A stretch of 7,938 nt of DNA from Chitinophagaceae bacterium (GTDB lineage Bacteria > Bacteroidota > Bacteroidia > Chitinophagales > Chitinophagaceae): assembly GCA_947483345.1 (NCBI GenBank), contig CANKNL010000140.1, positions 1 through 7,938 of the forward strand, in the 5' to 3' direction. Below the pieces are notes generated by a model, which was given only the letters and a program-made list of their open reading frames with translations, had not been told where the DNA came from and did not search any database. Shown here piece by piece: positions 1-6,789 of the stretch (its first letter is position 1; each line of letters opens with the position of its first letter). The position numbers and the translations under genes were made by a program.

Positions 1-1
1 C

Positions 2-1765
2 CTGTATGTAAAATTTAAACTGAAAGTAAAGGCCGCCATGGAGCTTAGGCTGGATACATTACCCCAATTGCAGTATGATGCCCAAAGTTTTCGTAGCCAG
101 ATTGAAGACAGTTATTTAAATAACGAAAAAGCGGTTACTGAACTACTGAATGAGGCTTTTAACCGCAGCCAGAAAGATCTGCACTTGTTACATTTTTTTG
201 TTCCGGTTGAAACCACTTTAAATCCCGAAGACAGCCTGAAAGCTTACAAGGCCATATCGGCATTATATACACCGTTGGCTGCTGGTAAAACAGACTATGA
301 TAATTTAACAACAATTGCACCGGTAAAAATCAACTATTCCGACCTGGGCTTTATTACCGTTTTTACACTGCCCTATGAATATGAAACCCTTATTTATAAT
401 TTAAAACCGGGCCAGGTTAGTAAACCCTATCGTTCAAAAAACGGATGGCATATTTTTAAATTACTCGATGAGCGAAAAGCGGTAGGTAAATGGAAGGTTG
501 CACAGATCTTATTTTCTATCCCACCCGATGCCAATACGGTTGATATAAAAAAATTCGAATTTAAAGCTGATTCCGTTTATCAGTTATTGTTAAAAGGTGA
601 GGATTTTGGCAAGATGGCAAGGTGGTTTAGTGATGATAAAGTGACCTATGGCACAAATGGCGAAATGGCCGAATTTGGTTCAGGAAAATTTGAACCCGCA
701 TTTGAAAATGAAGTTTTTAAATTAACCAGAGATAATGAAATAAGCAAGCCTTTTTTAACCGCATTTGGATATCATATTGTAAAGCGATTATCGCATAGCC
801 CGGTTTCGGCCGATTTATCCGATATGGCTTATCAGTTTGAATTAAAACAAAAGGTACAGCAGGATACAAGAATAAACCAGGCCAGGGACCTGTTTATGAA
901 AGACATATATAAACAGGTTGCCCTTAAAAAAACAGGCACCGTTTCTGAAACAGATTTATATCGATATGCCGACAGTGTTATGGTTGATCTGAATTCGGGA
1001 TCGGGCCGCACTGTAAAATATCCAATAAGCACTAAAATTATTTGCAGCTATGCAAAGACACAGCTTACGGGCAAAGACTGGCTCGATTATGTAAGAACCT
1101 ATAAAGGTTCTGGCGAGTTTTACCAGGGCGAAACCAATCCTGTTTTATTAGATAAATTCATTGCGTCAAGCGTTTTAGAATATTACAAGAAACACCTGGA
1201 AGATTATAATGCCGATTTCAGATACCAGATGGAAGAGTTTAAAGATGGCAACGTGTTGTTTGAAATAATGGAAAGAAATATCTGGGGCAGGGCGTCTACA
1301 GATACGGCAGGGCTTAATATCCTGTACAATGAAAGCAAATCCAAATACCTGTGGGGTGCAAGTGCAAATATTATTTTATTTAACTGTAAAGATATTGCCA
1401 TTGCCAATGAAGCCAGGGAGGCCGTATTAAAAGGTAAAGATTGGAAAAAAATTGTGGAGGAAGCTAATAACAATATTCAGGTTGATTCCGGCAGATTTGA
1501 ATTATCGCAAATACCGGTAACCCTTGATCCTAAAATGACTGAAGGGACGGTTACGGAAAACGTTGTAAATACAACTGATGGTAATACGGGTTTTGTAAAA
1601 CTTATTAATTTTTATCCGGGCAATGTACAACGTAGTTTTGATGAAGCCAGGGGACTGGTTATAAATGATTATCAAAATTTACTTGAAGAAAAATGGATCA
1701 TTGATTTGAAAAATAAATATCCGGTTAAAATAAATGAGGCTGTTTTTCAAACCTTATTAAAATAA
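2..1765 (+). CDS. SurA-like peptidylprolyl isomerase (parvulin family), 5'-truncated by window edge
   Basis: This is a periplasmic parvulin-type prolyl isomerase/chaperone of the kind that helps outer-membrane proteins fold. The reading frame is open to the left edge. The 12 codons before the first ATG (base 38) read LYVKFKLKVKAA, which matches the pre-parvulin helix of this family, so ATG 38 is internal and the signal peptide and N-terminal chaperone part lie outside the window. Counting from the first in-window codon, parvulin domain 1 spans about 59-159, with His64 in LLHFFV, a DLGFIT core and GWHIFKL (His150). Domain 2 spans about 164-265, with FGSGKFEPAFE and FGYHIVK (His258). Domain 2 has Gln168 (VAQILF) where parvulins usually carry the first histidine. 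The remaining roughly 320 residues form a C-terminal region, including RSFDEARGLVINDYQ, that I recognise from Bacteroidota homologues of about 650-750 residues. It ends in TAA, convergent with metF. The family is clear; the client proteins cannot be seen. Confidence 0.9.
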   Translation: MYVKFKLKVKAAMELRLDTLPQLQYDAQSFRSQIEDSYLNNEKAVTELLNEAFNRSQKDLHLLHFFVPVETTLNPEDSLKAYKAISALYTPLAAGKTDYDNLTTIAPVKINYSDLGFITVFTLPYEYETLIYNLKPGQVSKPYRSKNGWHIFKLLDERKAVGKWKVAQILFSIPPDANTVDIKKFEFKADSVYQLLLKGEDFGKMARWFSDDKVTYGTNGEMAEFGSGKFEPAFENEVFKLTRDNEISKPFLTAFGYHIVKRLSHSPVSADLSDMAYQFELKQKVQQDTRINQARDLFMKDIYKQVALKKTGTVSETDLYRYADSVMVDLNSGSGRTVKYPISTKIICSYAKTQLTGKDWLDYVRTYKGSGEFYQGETNPVLLDKFIASSVLEYYKKHLEDYNADFRYQMEEFKDGNVLFEIMERNIWGRASTDTAGLNILYNESKSKYLWGASANIILFNCKDIAIANEAREAVLKGKDWKKIVEEANNNIQVDSGRFELSQIPVTLDPKMTEGTVTENVVNTTDGNTGFVKLINFYPGNVQRSFDEARGLVINDYQNLLEEKWIIDLKNKYPVKINEAVFQTLLK

Positions 1766-1783
1766 TTTTTTAATCAAAAAATT
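1764..1783. terminator. AT-only inverted repeat between convergent stop codons, possible weak bidirectional terminator
   Basis: AATTTTTT (1764-1771) and AAAAAATT (1776-1783) are perfect inverted repeats around a 4-base loop, aatc. They begin inside the PPIase stop codon and run into the last codons of metF. On either strand the stem is followed by further A/T-rich sequence. A purely A-U stem is weak, so termination is only an inference from the convergent position. In an AT-rich genome such a repeat could arise by chance. Confidence 0.3.
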
Positions 1784-2727
1784 TGTTTTACTACATGGGC
1801 CACAATATGTGGCCTGCCCAAAGTATAATAATGTAAAACGGGCACCCCGAATTTTTTTAATTCCTGCGACTGATGCAGGAGCCAGTCTGTACCAACTTGT
1901 TCAACATCTTCATCGGTATTGCATTTCATAATTTCTTTACTTAGTGCTGTGGGCAGATCAATATGAAATATTTTAGGCAACGCCGTTAATTGTTTTTTGG
2001 TGTAAATTGGTTTAAGCCCGGGTATGATGGGTACGGTTATCCCAATATCTCTGCAGGCTTTTACAAAAGCATAAAATTTCTCGTTATCAAAAAACATTTG
2101 TGTAACAATGTAATCAGCACCCATATCAACCTTTAGTTTTAAATAATGCAGGTCGGTGTCCATATTAGGTGCTTCAAAATGTTTTTCGGGATAACCGGCC
2201 ACGCCAACACAAAACTTTGTCTGGTTCGTGTTTTTTAAATCCTCCTCAAGGTATTTACCGGCATTCAGGTCGGTAACCTGCTTTAGTAAATCGATGGCAA
2301 ACTCATGGCCGCCCGGTTCGGGTAAAAAAGCCGTTTCATTTTTGGCAGCATCACCACGTAATACCAGTACATTATCTATACCCAGATAATTCAGATTGAT
2401 TAAAGCATCTTCGGTTTCGTTAATGCCAAAACCACCGCAAATTAAATGTGGTACGGTATCTACACTGTATTTGTTCATAATGGCTGCACAAATACTTTCG
2501 GTACCAGGCCGCTTACGCACCACCACTTTTTGAAAAGTGCCATCAGGCGTTTTTTTAAAAACGTGTTCACTCCGGTGATAGGTTACGTTTATATAAGCAG
2601 GTTTAAACGCCATTAAGGGATCCAGGTGATTGTATAAAGATTGAATACCCTTGCCTTTAAGAGGAGGTAAGATTTCAAAAGAGACAAGCGTGTCTTTAGC
2701 CTGATTAATATGGTCTGTTACTTTCAT
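1774..2727 (-). CDS. metF: 5,10-methylenetetrahydrofolate reductase
   Basis: This cytosolic FAD enzyme reduces 5,10-methylene-THF to 5-methyl-THF, the methyl donor for methionine synthesis. The 317-residue product is the usual size of the bacterial single-domain MetF TIM barrel, without the regulatory extension of eukaryotic enzymes. Visible family motifs are SFEILPP (catalytic Glu18, equivalent to E. coli Glu28), INVTYHR (46-52), PHLICGG (93-99), VLRGD (Asp126, equivalent to E. coli Asp120, which contacts the flavin), GYPEKH (178-183), VTQMFFD (208-214, with the folate-site Gln210), PIIPGLKP (233-240) and the C-terminal HYYTLGRP. The ATG at 2727 puts the catalytic Glu at the expected distance from the N-terminus and lies 16 bases after a -7 promoter box. 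There is no Shine-Dalgarno sequence. Its TGA stop lies 8 bases from the convergent PPIase stop. I see no SAM or cobalamin riboswitch in the short leader. Its neighbours are not methionine genes, so it appears to be a stand-alone unit. Confidence 0.97.
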   Translation of the reverse strand: MKVTDHINQAKDTLVSFEILPPLKGKGIQSLYNHLDPLMAFKPAYINVTYHRSEHVFKKTPDGTFQKVVVRKRPGTESICAAIMNKYSVDTVPHLICGGFGINETEDALINLNYLGIDNVLVLRGDAAKNETAFLPEPGGHEFAIDLLKQVTDLNAGKYLEEDLKNTNQTKFCVGVAGYPEKHFEAPNMDTDLHYLKLKVDMGADYIVTQMFFDNEKFYAFVKACRDIGITVPIIPGLKPIYTKKQLTALPKIFHIDLPTALSKEIMKCNTDEDVEQVGTDWLLHQSQELKKFGVPVLHYYTLGRPHIVAHVVKQIF

Positions 2728-2743
2728 CTGTTATTTTAATATG

Positions 2744-2775
2744 CAAACTTAAGTAAGCTTACATACATTATCAAA
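2744..2775 (-). promoter_or_regulatory. Bacteroidota-type promoter of metF
   Basis: Reading the minus strand, TTTG (2775-2772) is followed after 20 bases by TAAGTTTG (2751-2744), an exact match to the Bacteroidota -7 consensus TAnnTTTG at the expected 19-21 base spacing. Transcription would start a few bases downstream, around 2740, giving a leader of only about 12 bases before the metF ATG. It lies in the 57-base gap after the upstream lipoprotein gene, so metF need not depend on read-through from that gene. Confidence 0.7.
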
Positions 2776-2784
2776 CATCGTTAA

Positions 2785-3408
2785 TTAGTAAACTATCCGA
2801 TCGAGAAAATACGTGTAGTATTTAAAATAAAAAGGTGTTAGCCGAGATCTGTTGCGATACTGGGTTTTTCTCACAATCCAGGCATGATCATTATACCATA
2901 TCAAATCAATAAGTTGTATGCCCTTTACGCCTTCATAATAATTGGCGGGCACATCACCAATACCCGTTGGCAGGGTATCGTTTACTCCCTTTACACTAAA
3001 ATTTTCTGTTGAGCCTTCATTAAATGTCGGGTATAAATCATTTAGCATGGCCGGGTATTTACACAGTAAGAAAGAATTGTTATTGGTATATTGAAACAGC
3101 CCGCCTGTTTTGGCGTTTAACAGATATACAACTGTATCCATGGCAACATTAACTATTTTAAGCCATTTTTCTCCAGCAATGATTTCTTCACTTTGAGCTT
3201 TATGAATACAGGTTTCTGTGCTGTGTAAACTGCCATCAATATTATAGGTGTAATACCGATAGGTCCAGATTGTGCCAACCCTTGGTTTTTGATTAACCGG
3301 TATAACCGGGCCGGTAGTTATCAGGCCATCTACTTCTTTTTGACAGGATATAAAAAAACCGGCTGTCATTAAAAAGATAAAAAGTAAACGACCGTTTATG
3401 ACACCCAT
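2785..3408 (-). CDS. Lipoprotein of unknown function, 207 residues
   Basis: I do not recognise a characterised family. The N-terminus is a typical lipoprotein signal: Arg7, a hydrophobic stretch at 8-20, and a lipobox FISC with Cys22 as the expected lipidated residue. The ATG at 3408 is the only start giving the full signal. The mature protein begins CQKEVDG; the charged residues just after the cysteine resemble the lipoprotein export signals described in Bacteroidota (such as QKDDE-type motifs), which suggests outer-membrane and possibly surface location. The body (about 40-207) is rich in Tyr, Thr and Trp, with WTYRYYTYN near residues 48-56 and YFKYYTYF near the C-terminus, suggesting a beta-rich soluble domain. 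A near-consensus -7 box, TAAATTTA (3440-3433), lies 24 bases upstream, but I see no good -33 element. It may be co-transcribed with metF to some extent, but no functional link is apparent. Confidence 0.85.
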   Translation of the reverse strand: MGVINGRLLFIFLMTAGFFISCQKEVDGLITTGPVIPVNQKPRVGTIWTYRYYTYNIDGSLHSTETCIHKAQSEEIIAGEKWLKIVNVAMDTVVYLLNAKTGGLFQYTNNNSFLLCKYPAMLNDLYPTFNEGSTENFSVKGVNDTLPTGIGDVPANYYEGVKGIQLIDLIWYNDHAWIVRKTQYRNRSRLTPFYFKYYTYFLDRIVY

Positions 3409-3542
3409 ATTTTATGTATTAAAGTATTGGCGTAAATTTAATCTAAATTATAGTCTGACTCTTTTTTTCTTTATTGTACCTTATTCAGTTGTTTGCAATT
3501 CCCCTTAACTAAATCTTTATAAACTGCTGTTAAATATCACTA
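3409..3542. other. Divergent intergenic region between the lipoprotein gene and lptB
   Basis: This A/T-rich spacer separates the divergent lipoprotein gene and lptB. The lptB promoter sits at its right end (3543-3577), and a degenerate -7-like TAAATTTA (3433-3440) near its left end could serve the lipoprotein gene. I found no open frame of note, no RNA gene, no long repeat and no convincing operator. A small inverted pair TTAAC (3505-3509) and GTTAA (3529-3533) is present but is too short to interpret. Confidence 0.6.
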
Positions 3543-3577
3543 TTTGGCCTGCCCTATTATGGTTTCCATTATTTTTG
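3543..3577 (+). promoter_or_regulatory. Promoter of the lptB-GH3 unit
   Basis: TATTTTTG (3570-3577) is an exact TAnnTTTG -7 box. TTTG at 3543-3546 is the best -33 candidate, although its 23-base spacing is slightly longer than the usual 19-21. The -7 box ends 16 bases before the TTG start codon of lptB, the same distance as in metF. This supports both the promoter and the unusual start codon. Confidence 0.65.
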
Positions 3578-3593
3578 TAATAAATTCTTCATT

Positions 3594-4355
3594 TTGGGTT
3601 TAACCATATATACCAAAGACCTTGTAAAAATTTACGGCAGCCGCACGGTTGTAAACAAGGTATCGTTTAACGTAAAGCAGGGAGAAATTGTGGGTTTATT
3701 GGGGCCAAATGGGGCTGGCAAAACAACGTCCTTTTATCAGGTGGTTGGTTTGGTAAAGCCCGATGAAGGAGAAGTATTTTTGAATGATATCAATATTACT
3801 AAATTGCCCATGTATAAAAGAGCGCAAATGGGTATTGGCTATCTGCCACAAGAAGCCAGTGTTTTTCGTAAGCTGAGTGTTGAAGATAATATTCTGGCTG
3901 TACTGGAAATGACCAGTCTCAGCAAACAACAACAAAAAGATAAATTAGAAACACTGCTTGATGAATTTAATTTACAACGTGTACGTAAGAATAATGGAGA
4001 TACCTTGAGCGGTGGTGAACGACGACGTACAGAAATAGCCCGCGCGTTAGCCGTTGACCCCAAATTTATTTTACTGGATGAGCCCTTTGCGGGTGTTGAT
4101 CCTATTGCTGTTGAGGACATCCAGGCCATTGTGGCCAAATTAAAATTCAGAAATATTGGTATTCTGATTACTGATCACAATGTAAATGAAACCCTGTCTA
4201 TTTGCGACCGCGCCTATTTACTCATTGATGGCAAAATATTTACACATGGTACTGCTGAAGAATTAGCCAGAGACGAGCAGGTGCGAAGTTTATACCTGGG
4301 TAAAAACTTTGAATTAAAGCGTAAGGATTATTTACATGTTGATGCTGCCCGATAA
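3594..4355 (+). CDS. lptB: LPS export ABC transporter ATP-binding protein LptB (TTG start)
   Basis: LptB is the cytoplasmic ATPase of the LptB2FG complex, which extracts lipopolysaccharide from the inner membrane and pushes it through the Lpt bridge to the cell surface. The 253-residue product has Walker A GPNGAGKT (37-44), Q-loop Gln86 in GYLPQEASVFRKLSVEDNI, signature LSGGE (138-142), Walker B FILLDEP (158-164), D-loop AGVDP (166-170) and switch His195 in ITDHNV. The runs LPQEAS.FR.LSV.DN and GERRR.EIARAL are specific to LptB rather than general ABC ATPases. The C-terminal YLGKNFEL is also LptB-like. No ATG lies in frame upstream of the ABC core. TTG 3594 gives a normal N-terminus and sits 16 bases after the -7 box; ATT 3591 is the only near alternative. 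The membrane partners LptF/LptG are not in the window. The GH3 gene follows after 20 bases, so co-transcription is likely. Confidence 0.96.
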   Translation: MGLTIYTKDLVKIYGSRTVVNKVSFNVKQGEIVGLLGPNGAGKTTSFYQVVGLVKPDEGEVFLNDINITKLPMYKRAQMGIGYLPQEASVFRKLSVEDNILAVLEMTSLSKQQQKDKLETLLDEFNLQRVRKNNGDTLSGGERRRTEIARALAVDPKFILLDEPFAGVDPIAVEDIQAIVAKLKFRNIGILITDHNVNETLSICDRAYLLIDGKIFTHGTAEELARDEQVRSLYLGKNFELKRKDYLHVDAAR

Positions 4356-4375
4356 TTATTTATCTTGTTGGCTAA

Positions 4376-5896
4376 ATGAAGTTTATTTCTTCCGCCATAT
4401 CTAAATTAGCACGTATGCGTTTGTGGCGCATCGAAAACTGGAGCAACCATCCCGTGGCAGCTCAGCGTGAGGTTTTACAAGATCTGGTAACCGCTGCCCA
4501 ATACACCGAGTTTGGAAGAAAATATAGTTTTTCAAAACTTTTTACACTTAAGGAATTTAAAAAAAATGTACCCATTCATGAGTATGATCATATAAAGCCA
4601 TACATACTCCGTATGATGAATGGTGAAGAAAATATTTTATGGAACACGCCGGTTAGCTGGTTTGCCATGTCTTCGGGCACCAGTTCCGATAAAAGTAAAT
4701 TTATTCCTATCAGTGAAGAAAGCCTTCAGGATAATCATTTTAAAGCCACAAAAGACCTGCTTAGTAATTATTACAAAAACTTTCCTTCAAGCGATCTGTT
4801 AACGGGGAAAGGGCTTGTAGTTGGTGGTTCTCATCAAATTAGTAAACTAAATGATGAGATACAATATGGCGACCTGAGTGCGGTACTGATGCAGAATTCT
4901 CCTTTTTGGGGGCAGTGGATCCGAACACCTGAACTCAGTGTTGCCCTGCTGGATGAATGGGAAAGTAAAATTGAAAAACTGGCGCAGGTTACGGCAGAAG
5001 AAAATGTAACCTCCTTAGCCGGTGTTCCTACCTGGACCCTTCTTTTATTAAAGCGTATTTTAGAAATAAAAGGAAAATCAACTATTAAAGAAGTTTGGCC
5101 AAATTTAGAGCTCTACATAACGGGTGGCGTTTCTTTTGTGCCTTACAAAGAACAGTTTGATAAAATCATTGGCAGTAAAATAAATTACCTGGAAATATAT
5201 AATGCCAGCGAAGGCTTTGTATCTGCCCGGGTAAAGCCGGATGATTTTGGGATGTTGTTGTTTACCGAACATGGCATCTTTTATGAGTTTATGCCCGTAG
5301 AAGAATATGGAAAAGAAAAACCTTTAACCGTGGGGTTAAAAGATGTGGTGATAGGTAAAAACTATGCCCTTATCATCAGTACCACAGGTGGTTTGTGGCG
5401 GTATTTAATTGGCGATACTGTACAGTTTACCAATTTAAATCCATATCACATTTTAATTACGGGCAGATTAAAACATTATATCAATGCCTTTGGTGAAGAG
5501 GTTATTGTTGACAACAGTGATAAAGCGATAGCACAAGCGGCCGAAAAAACAAACGCCGTAATCAATGATTATACAGCCGCCCCGGTGTATTTTACCGAAA
5601 ACAGCAATGGGGCACATGAATGGCTGATTGAATTTGAAAAAGACCCGGATGATTTTAATACGTTTATTATTGAGCTGGATGAGGCATTAAAAAATATCAA
5701 CAGCGATTATGAGGCCAAGCGTCATAAAAGTATTGCCTTGCGTTTACCAATTGTTCATAAATTACCCATCGGTACTTTTACACAATGGTTAAGAAGTAAA
5801 GGAAAACTTGGTGGCCAACACAAGGTACCCAGACTGAGTAATGAAAGACATATACTGGAAGAAATTCTGGTTTTAAAAAATAACATGGGTATTTAA
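4376..5896 (+). CDS. GH3 family (auxin-responsive GH3-like) adenylate-forming enzyme
   Basis: This is a 506-residue member of the GH3 family in the acyl-adenylate/firefly-luciferase superfamily. Plant GH3 enzymes activate a carboxylic acid (jasmonate, auxin, benzoates) with ATP and join it to an amino acid. The physiological reaction of the bacterial members is not known to me. The three ATP-binding motifs are intact: SSGTSSDKSKFIP (99-111), YNASEG (275-280, the Y.xSEG motif) and YLIGDTVQF (343-351). VVGGSHQ (148-154), ELYITGGV (245-252) and a C-terminal subdomain ending in KGKLGGQHKVPRL (475-487), which is expected to supply the mobile lysine loop, are also present. No signal peptide or membrane segment is evident, so it should be cytosolic. 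The ATG at 4376 gives the usual family N-terminus and has no Shine-Dalgarno sequence. It follows lptB by 20 bases with no good promoter between them, so it is probably the second gene of an lptB unit. The product is full-length. Family assignment is firm; substrate is unknown. Confidence 0.93.
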   Translation: MKFISSAISKLARMRLWRIENWSNHPVAAQREVLQDLVTAAQYTEFGRKYSFSKLFTLKEFKKNVPIHEYDHIKPYILRMMNGEENILWNTPVSWFAMSSGTSSDKSKFIPISEESLQDNHFKATKDLLSNYYKNFPSSDLLTGKGLVVGGSHQISKLNDEIQYGDLSAVLMQNSPFWGQWIRTPELSVALLDEWESKIEKLAQVTAEENVTSLAGVPTWTLLLLKRILEIKGKSTIKEVWPNLELYITGGVSFVPYKEQFDKIIGSKINYLEIYNASEGFVSARVKPDDFGMLLFTEHGIFYEFMPVEEYGKEKPLTVGLKDVVIGKNYALIISTTGGLWRYLIGDTVQFTNLNPYHILITGRLKHYINAFGEEVIVDNSDKAIAQAAEKTNAVINDYTAAPVYFTENSNGAHEWLIEFEKDPDDFNTFIIELDEALKNINSDYEAKRHKSIALRLPIVHKLPIGTFTQWLRSKGKLGGQHKVPRLSNERHILEEILVLKNNMGI

Positions 5897-5934
5897 ATTT
5901 TTGATTTTATTATAAAAAACTGAAATTATTAAAC

Positions 5935-6690
5935 ATGACATTATTAAACGGGAAAAATGCCATCATAACAGGTGGCGCACGAGGCATAGGCGAGGGAATT
6001 GCATTAAAATTTGCTGAACATGGTTGTAATGTGGCGCTTACATATGTAAGTGATGGTAGTACAGAAAAAGCAAAAGCACTGGAAGAAAAACTGACCGCCC
6101 TGGGGGTAAAAGCAAAGGTTTACCAAAGTAATGCCGCTGATTTTGCAGCCTGTGAAATTTTTGTAAATGAGGTTCTCAAAGAATTTGGTGCAATAGATAT
6201 ATGTGTTAACAATGCAGGAATCTCAAAAGATAATTTATTGTTACGTATGACACCCGAACAATGGGATGATGTGATGCAGGTGAATTTGAAAAGTGTTTTC
6301 AACATGACCAAGCAGGTGATACGCCCTATGATGAAAGCAAGAAGTGGCAGCATCATTAATATGAGCAGCGTAATTGGCGAAATGGGTAATGCGGGTCAAA
6401 GTAGTTATGCCGCCAGTAAAGCGGGTATCATTGGTTTTACAAAAAGTATAGCGAAGGAATTGGGAAGCCGTAATATCCGTTGCAACGCCGTAGCCCCGGG
6501 TTTTGTGGAAACCGATATGACCAGTTATTTAAAAGAAGGGGAAGGCGCTGAAAAATATAAGGCCGATATTCCTCTGGGCCGGTTTGCCACTACCGAAGAT
6601 ATTGCCAATGTTTGTTTGTTTCTGGCCTGTGATATGGGAAACTATATTACCGGTCAGGTAATCAGCGCCTGTGGAGGATTAAATATATAA
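5935..6690 (+). CDS. fabG: 3-oxoacyl-ACP reductase FabG-type short-chain dehydrogenase
   Basis: This SDR enzyme most likely performs the NADPH-dependent reduction of 3-oxoacyl-ACP to 3-hydroxyacyl-ACP in type II fatty-acid synthesis. The 251-residue length is typical. The Rossmann glycine motif TGGARGIG (12-19) is followed by NNAG (92-95), Asn117, Ser145, Tyr158 and Lys162. The last four match the spacing of the catalytic tetrad in E. coli FabG. The NVRCNAVAPGFVETDM-like segment (here IRCNAVAPGFVETDM, 181-195) and the C-terminal YITGQVISACGG (237-248) are also FabG-like. ATG 5935 begins eight residues before the first beta strand and gives the normal N-terminus. The gap to the GH3 gene is 38 bases and holds only a one-mismatch -7 box, AATTTTTG (5896-5903), so it is either the third gene of the lptB unit or weakly independent. 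No other fatty-acid genes are nearby, so a dedicated FabG paralogue with another ketone substrate is possible. Confidence 0.9.
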   Translation: MTLLNGKNAIITGGARGIGEGIALKFAEHGCNVALTYVSDGSTEKAKALEEKLTALGVKAKVYQSNAADFAACEIFVNEVLKEFGAIDICVNNAGISKDNLLLRMTPEQWDDVMQVNLKSVFNMTKQVIRPMMKARSGSIINMSSVIGEMGNAGQSSYAASKAGIIGFTKSIAKELGSRNIRCNAVAPGFVETDMTSYLKEGEGAEKYKADIPLGRFATTEDIANVCLFLACDMGNYITGQVISACGGLNI

Positions 6691-6754
6691 TTTCCGTTTT
6701 TTATTAAACAGAAAAAGGCGATTGTCAGAGAAAAGTTAAATTTTTACCGGGCAA

Positions 6755-6784
6755 TTGAATTACCGTTAACTACCTATATTTTTG
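6755..6784 (+). promoter_or_regulatory. Promoter of the small secreted-protein gene, overlapping its longest-ORF start
   Basis: TATTTTTG (6777-6784) is an exact TAnnTTTG -7 box, identical to that of lptB. TTG (6755-6757) precedes it by a 19-base spacer and fits the -33 element. The final G of the box is the first base of the GTG that opens the longest reading frame (6784). Transcription would therefore begin a few bases inside that frame, and the coding start must be downstream, most likely TTG 6790. Confidence 0.6.
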
Positions 6785-6789
6785 TGACC

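Noticed and set aside
832..1473. Minus-strand frames inside the PPIase gene (832-1032 and 1204-1473)
   Set aside because: They show no motifs and lie within a conserved coding region on the other strand; shadow frames.
3489..3495. TTGTTTG, a good match to a -33 element upstream of lptB
   Set aside because: No TAnnTTTG box follows at the required 19-21 bases. The real -7 box is much further downstream at 3570-3577.
3505..3533. Inverted pair TTAAC/GTTAA as an operator or hairpin
   Set aside because: The arms are only five bases with a 19-base loop in AT-rich sequence, so chance occurrence is likely.
3839..4138. 99-residue open frame on the minus strand inside lptB
   Set aside because: It is wholly antisense to a strongly conserved ABC ATPase, is Ser/Leu-rich with no recognisable motif, and has no promoter. 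It is a shadow of lptB codon use.
4620..4802. 60-residue plus-strand frame inside the GH3 gene
   Set aside because: It overlaps the conserved SSGTSS region of GH3 in another frame and has no start context or recognisable product.
6691..6720. Possible terminator after fabG (CCgTTTTT ... AAAAAGG)
   Set aside because: The stem is bulged, mostly A-U and has no following T-run; not strong enough to annotate.
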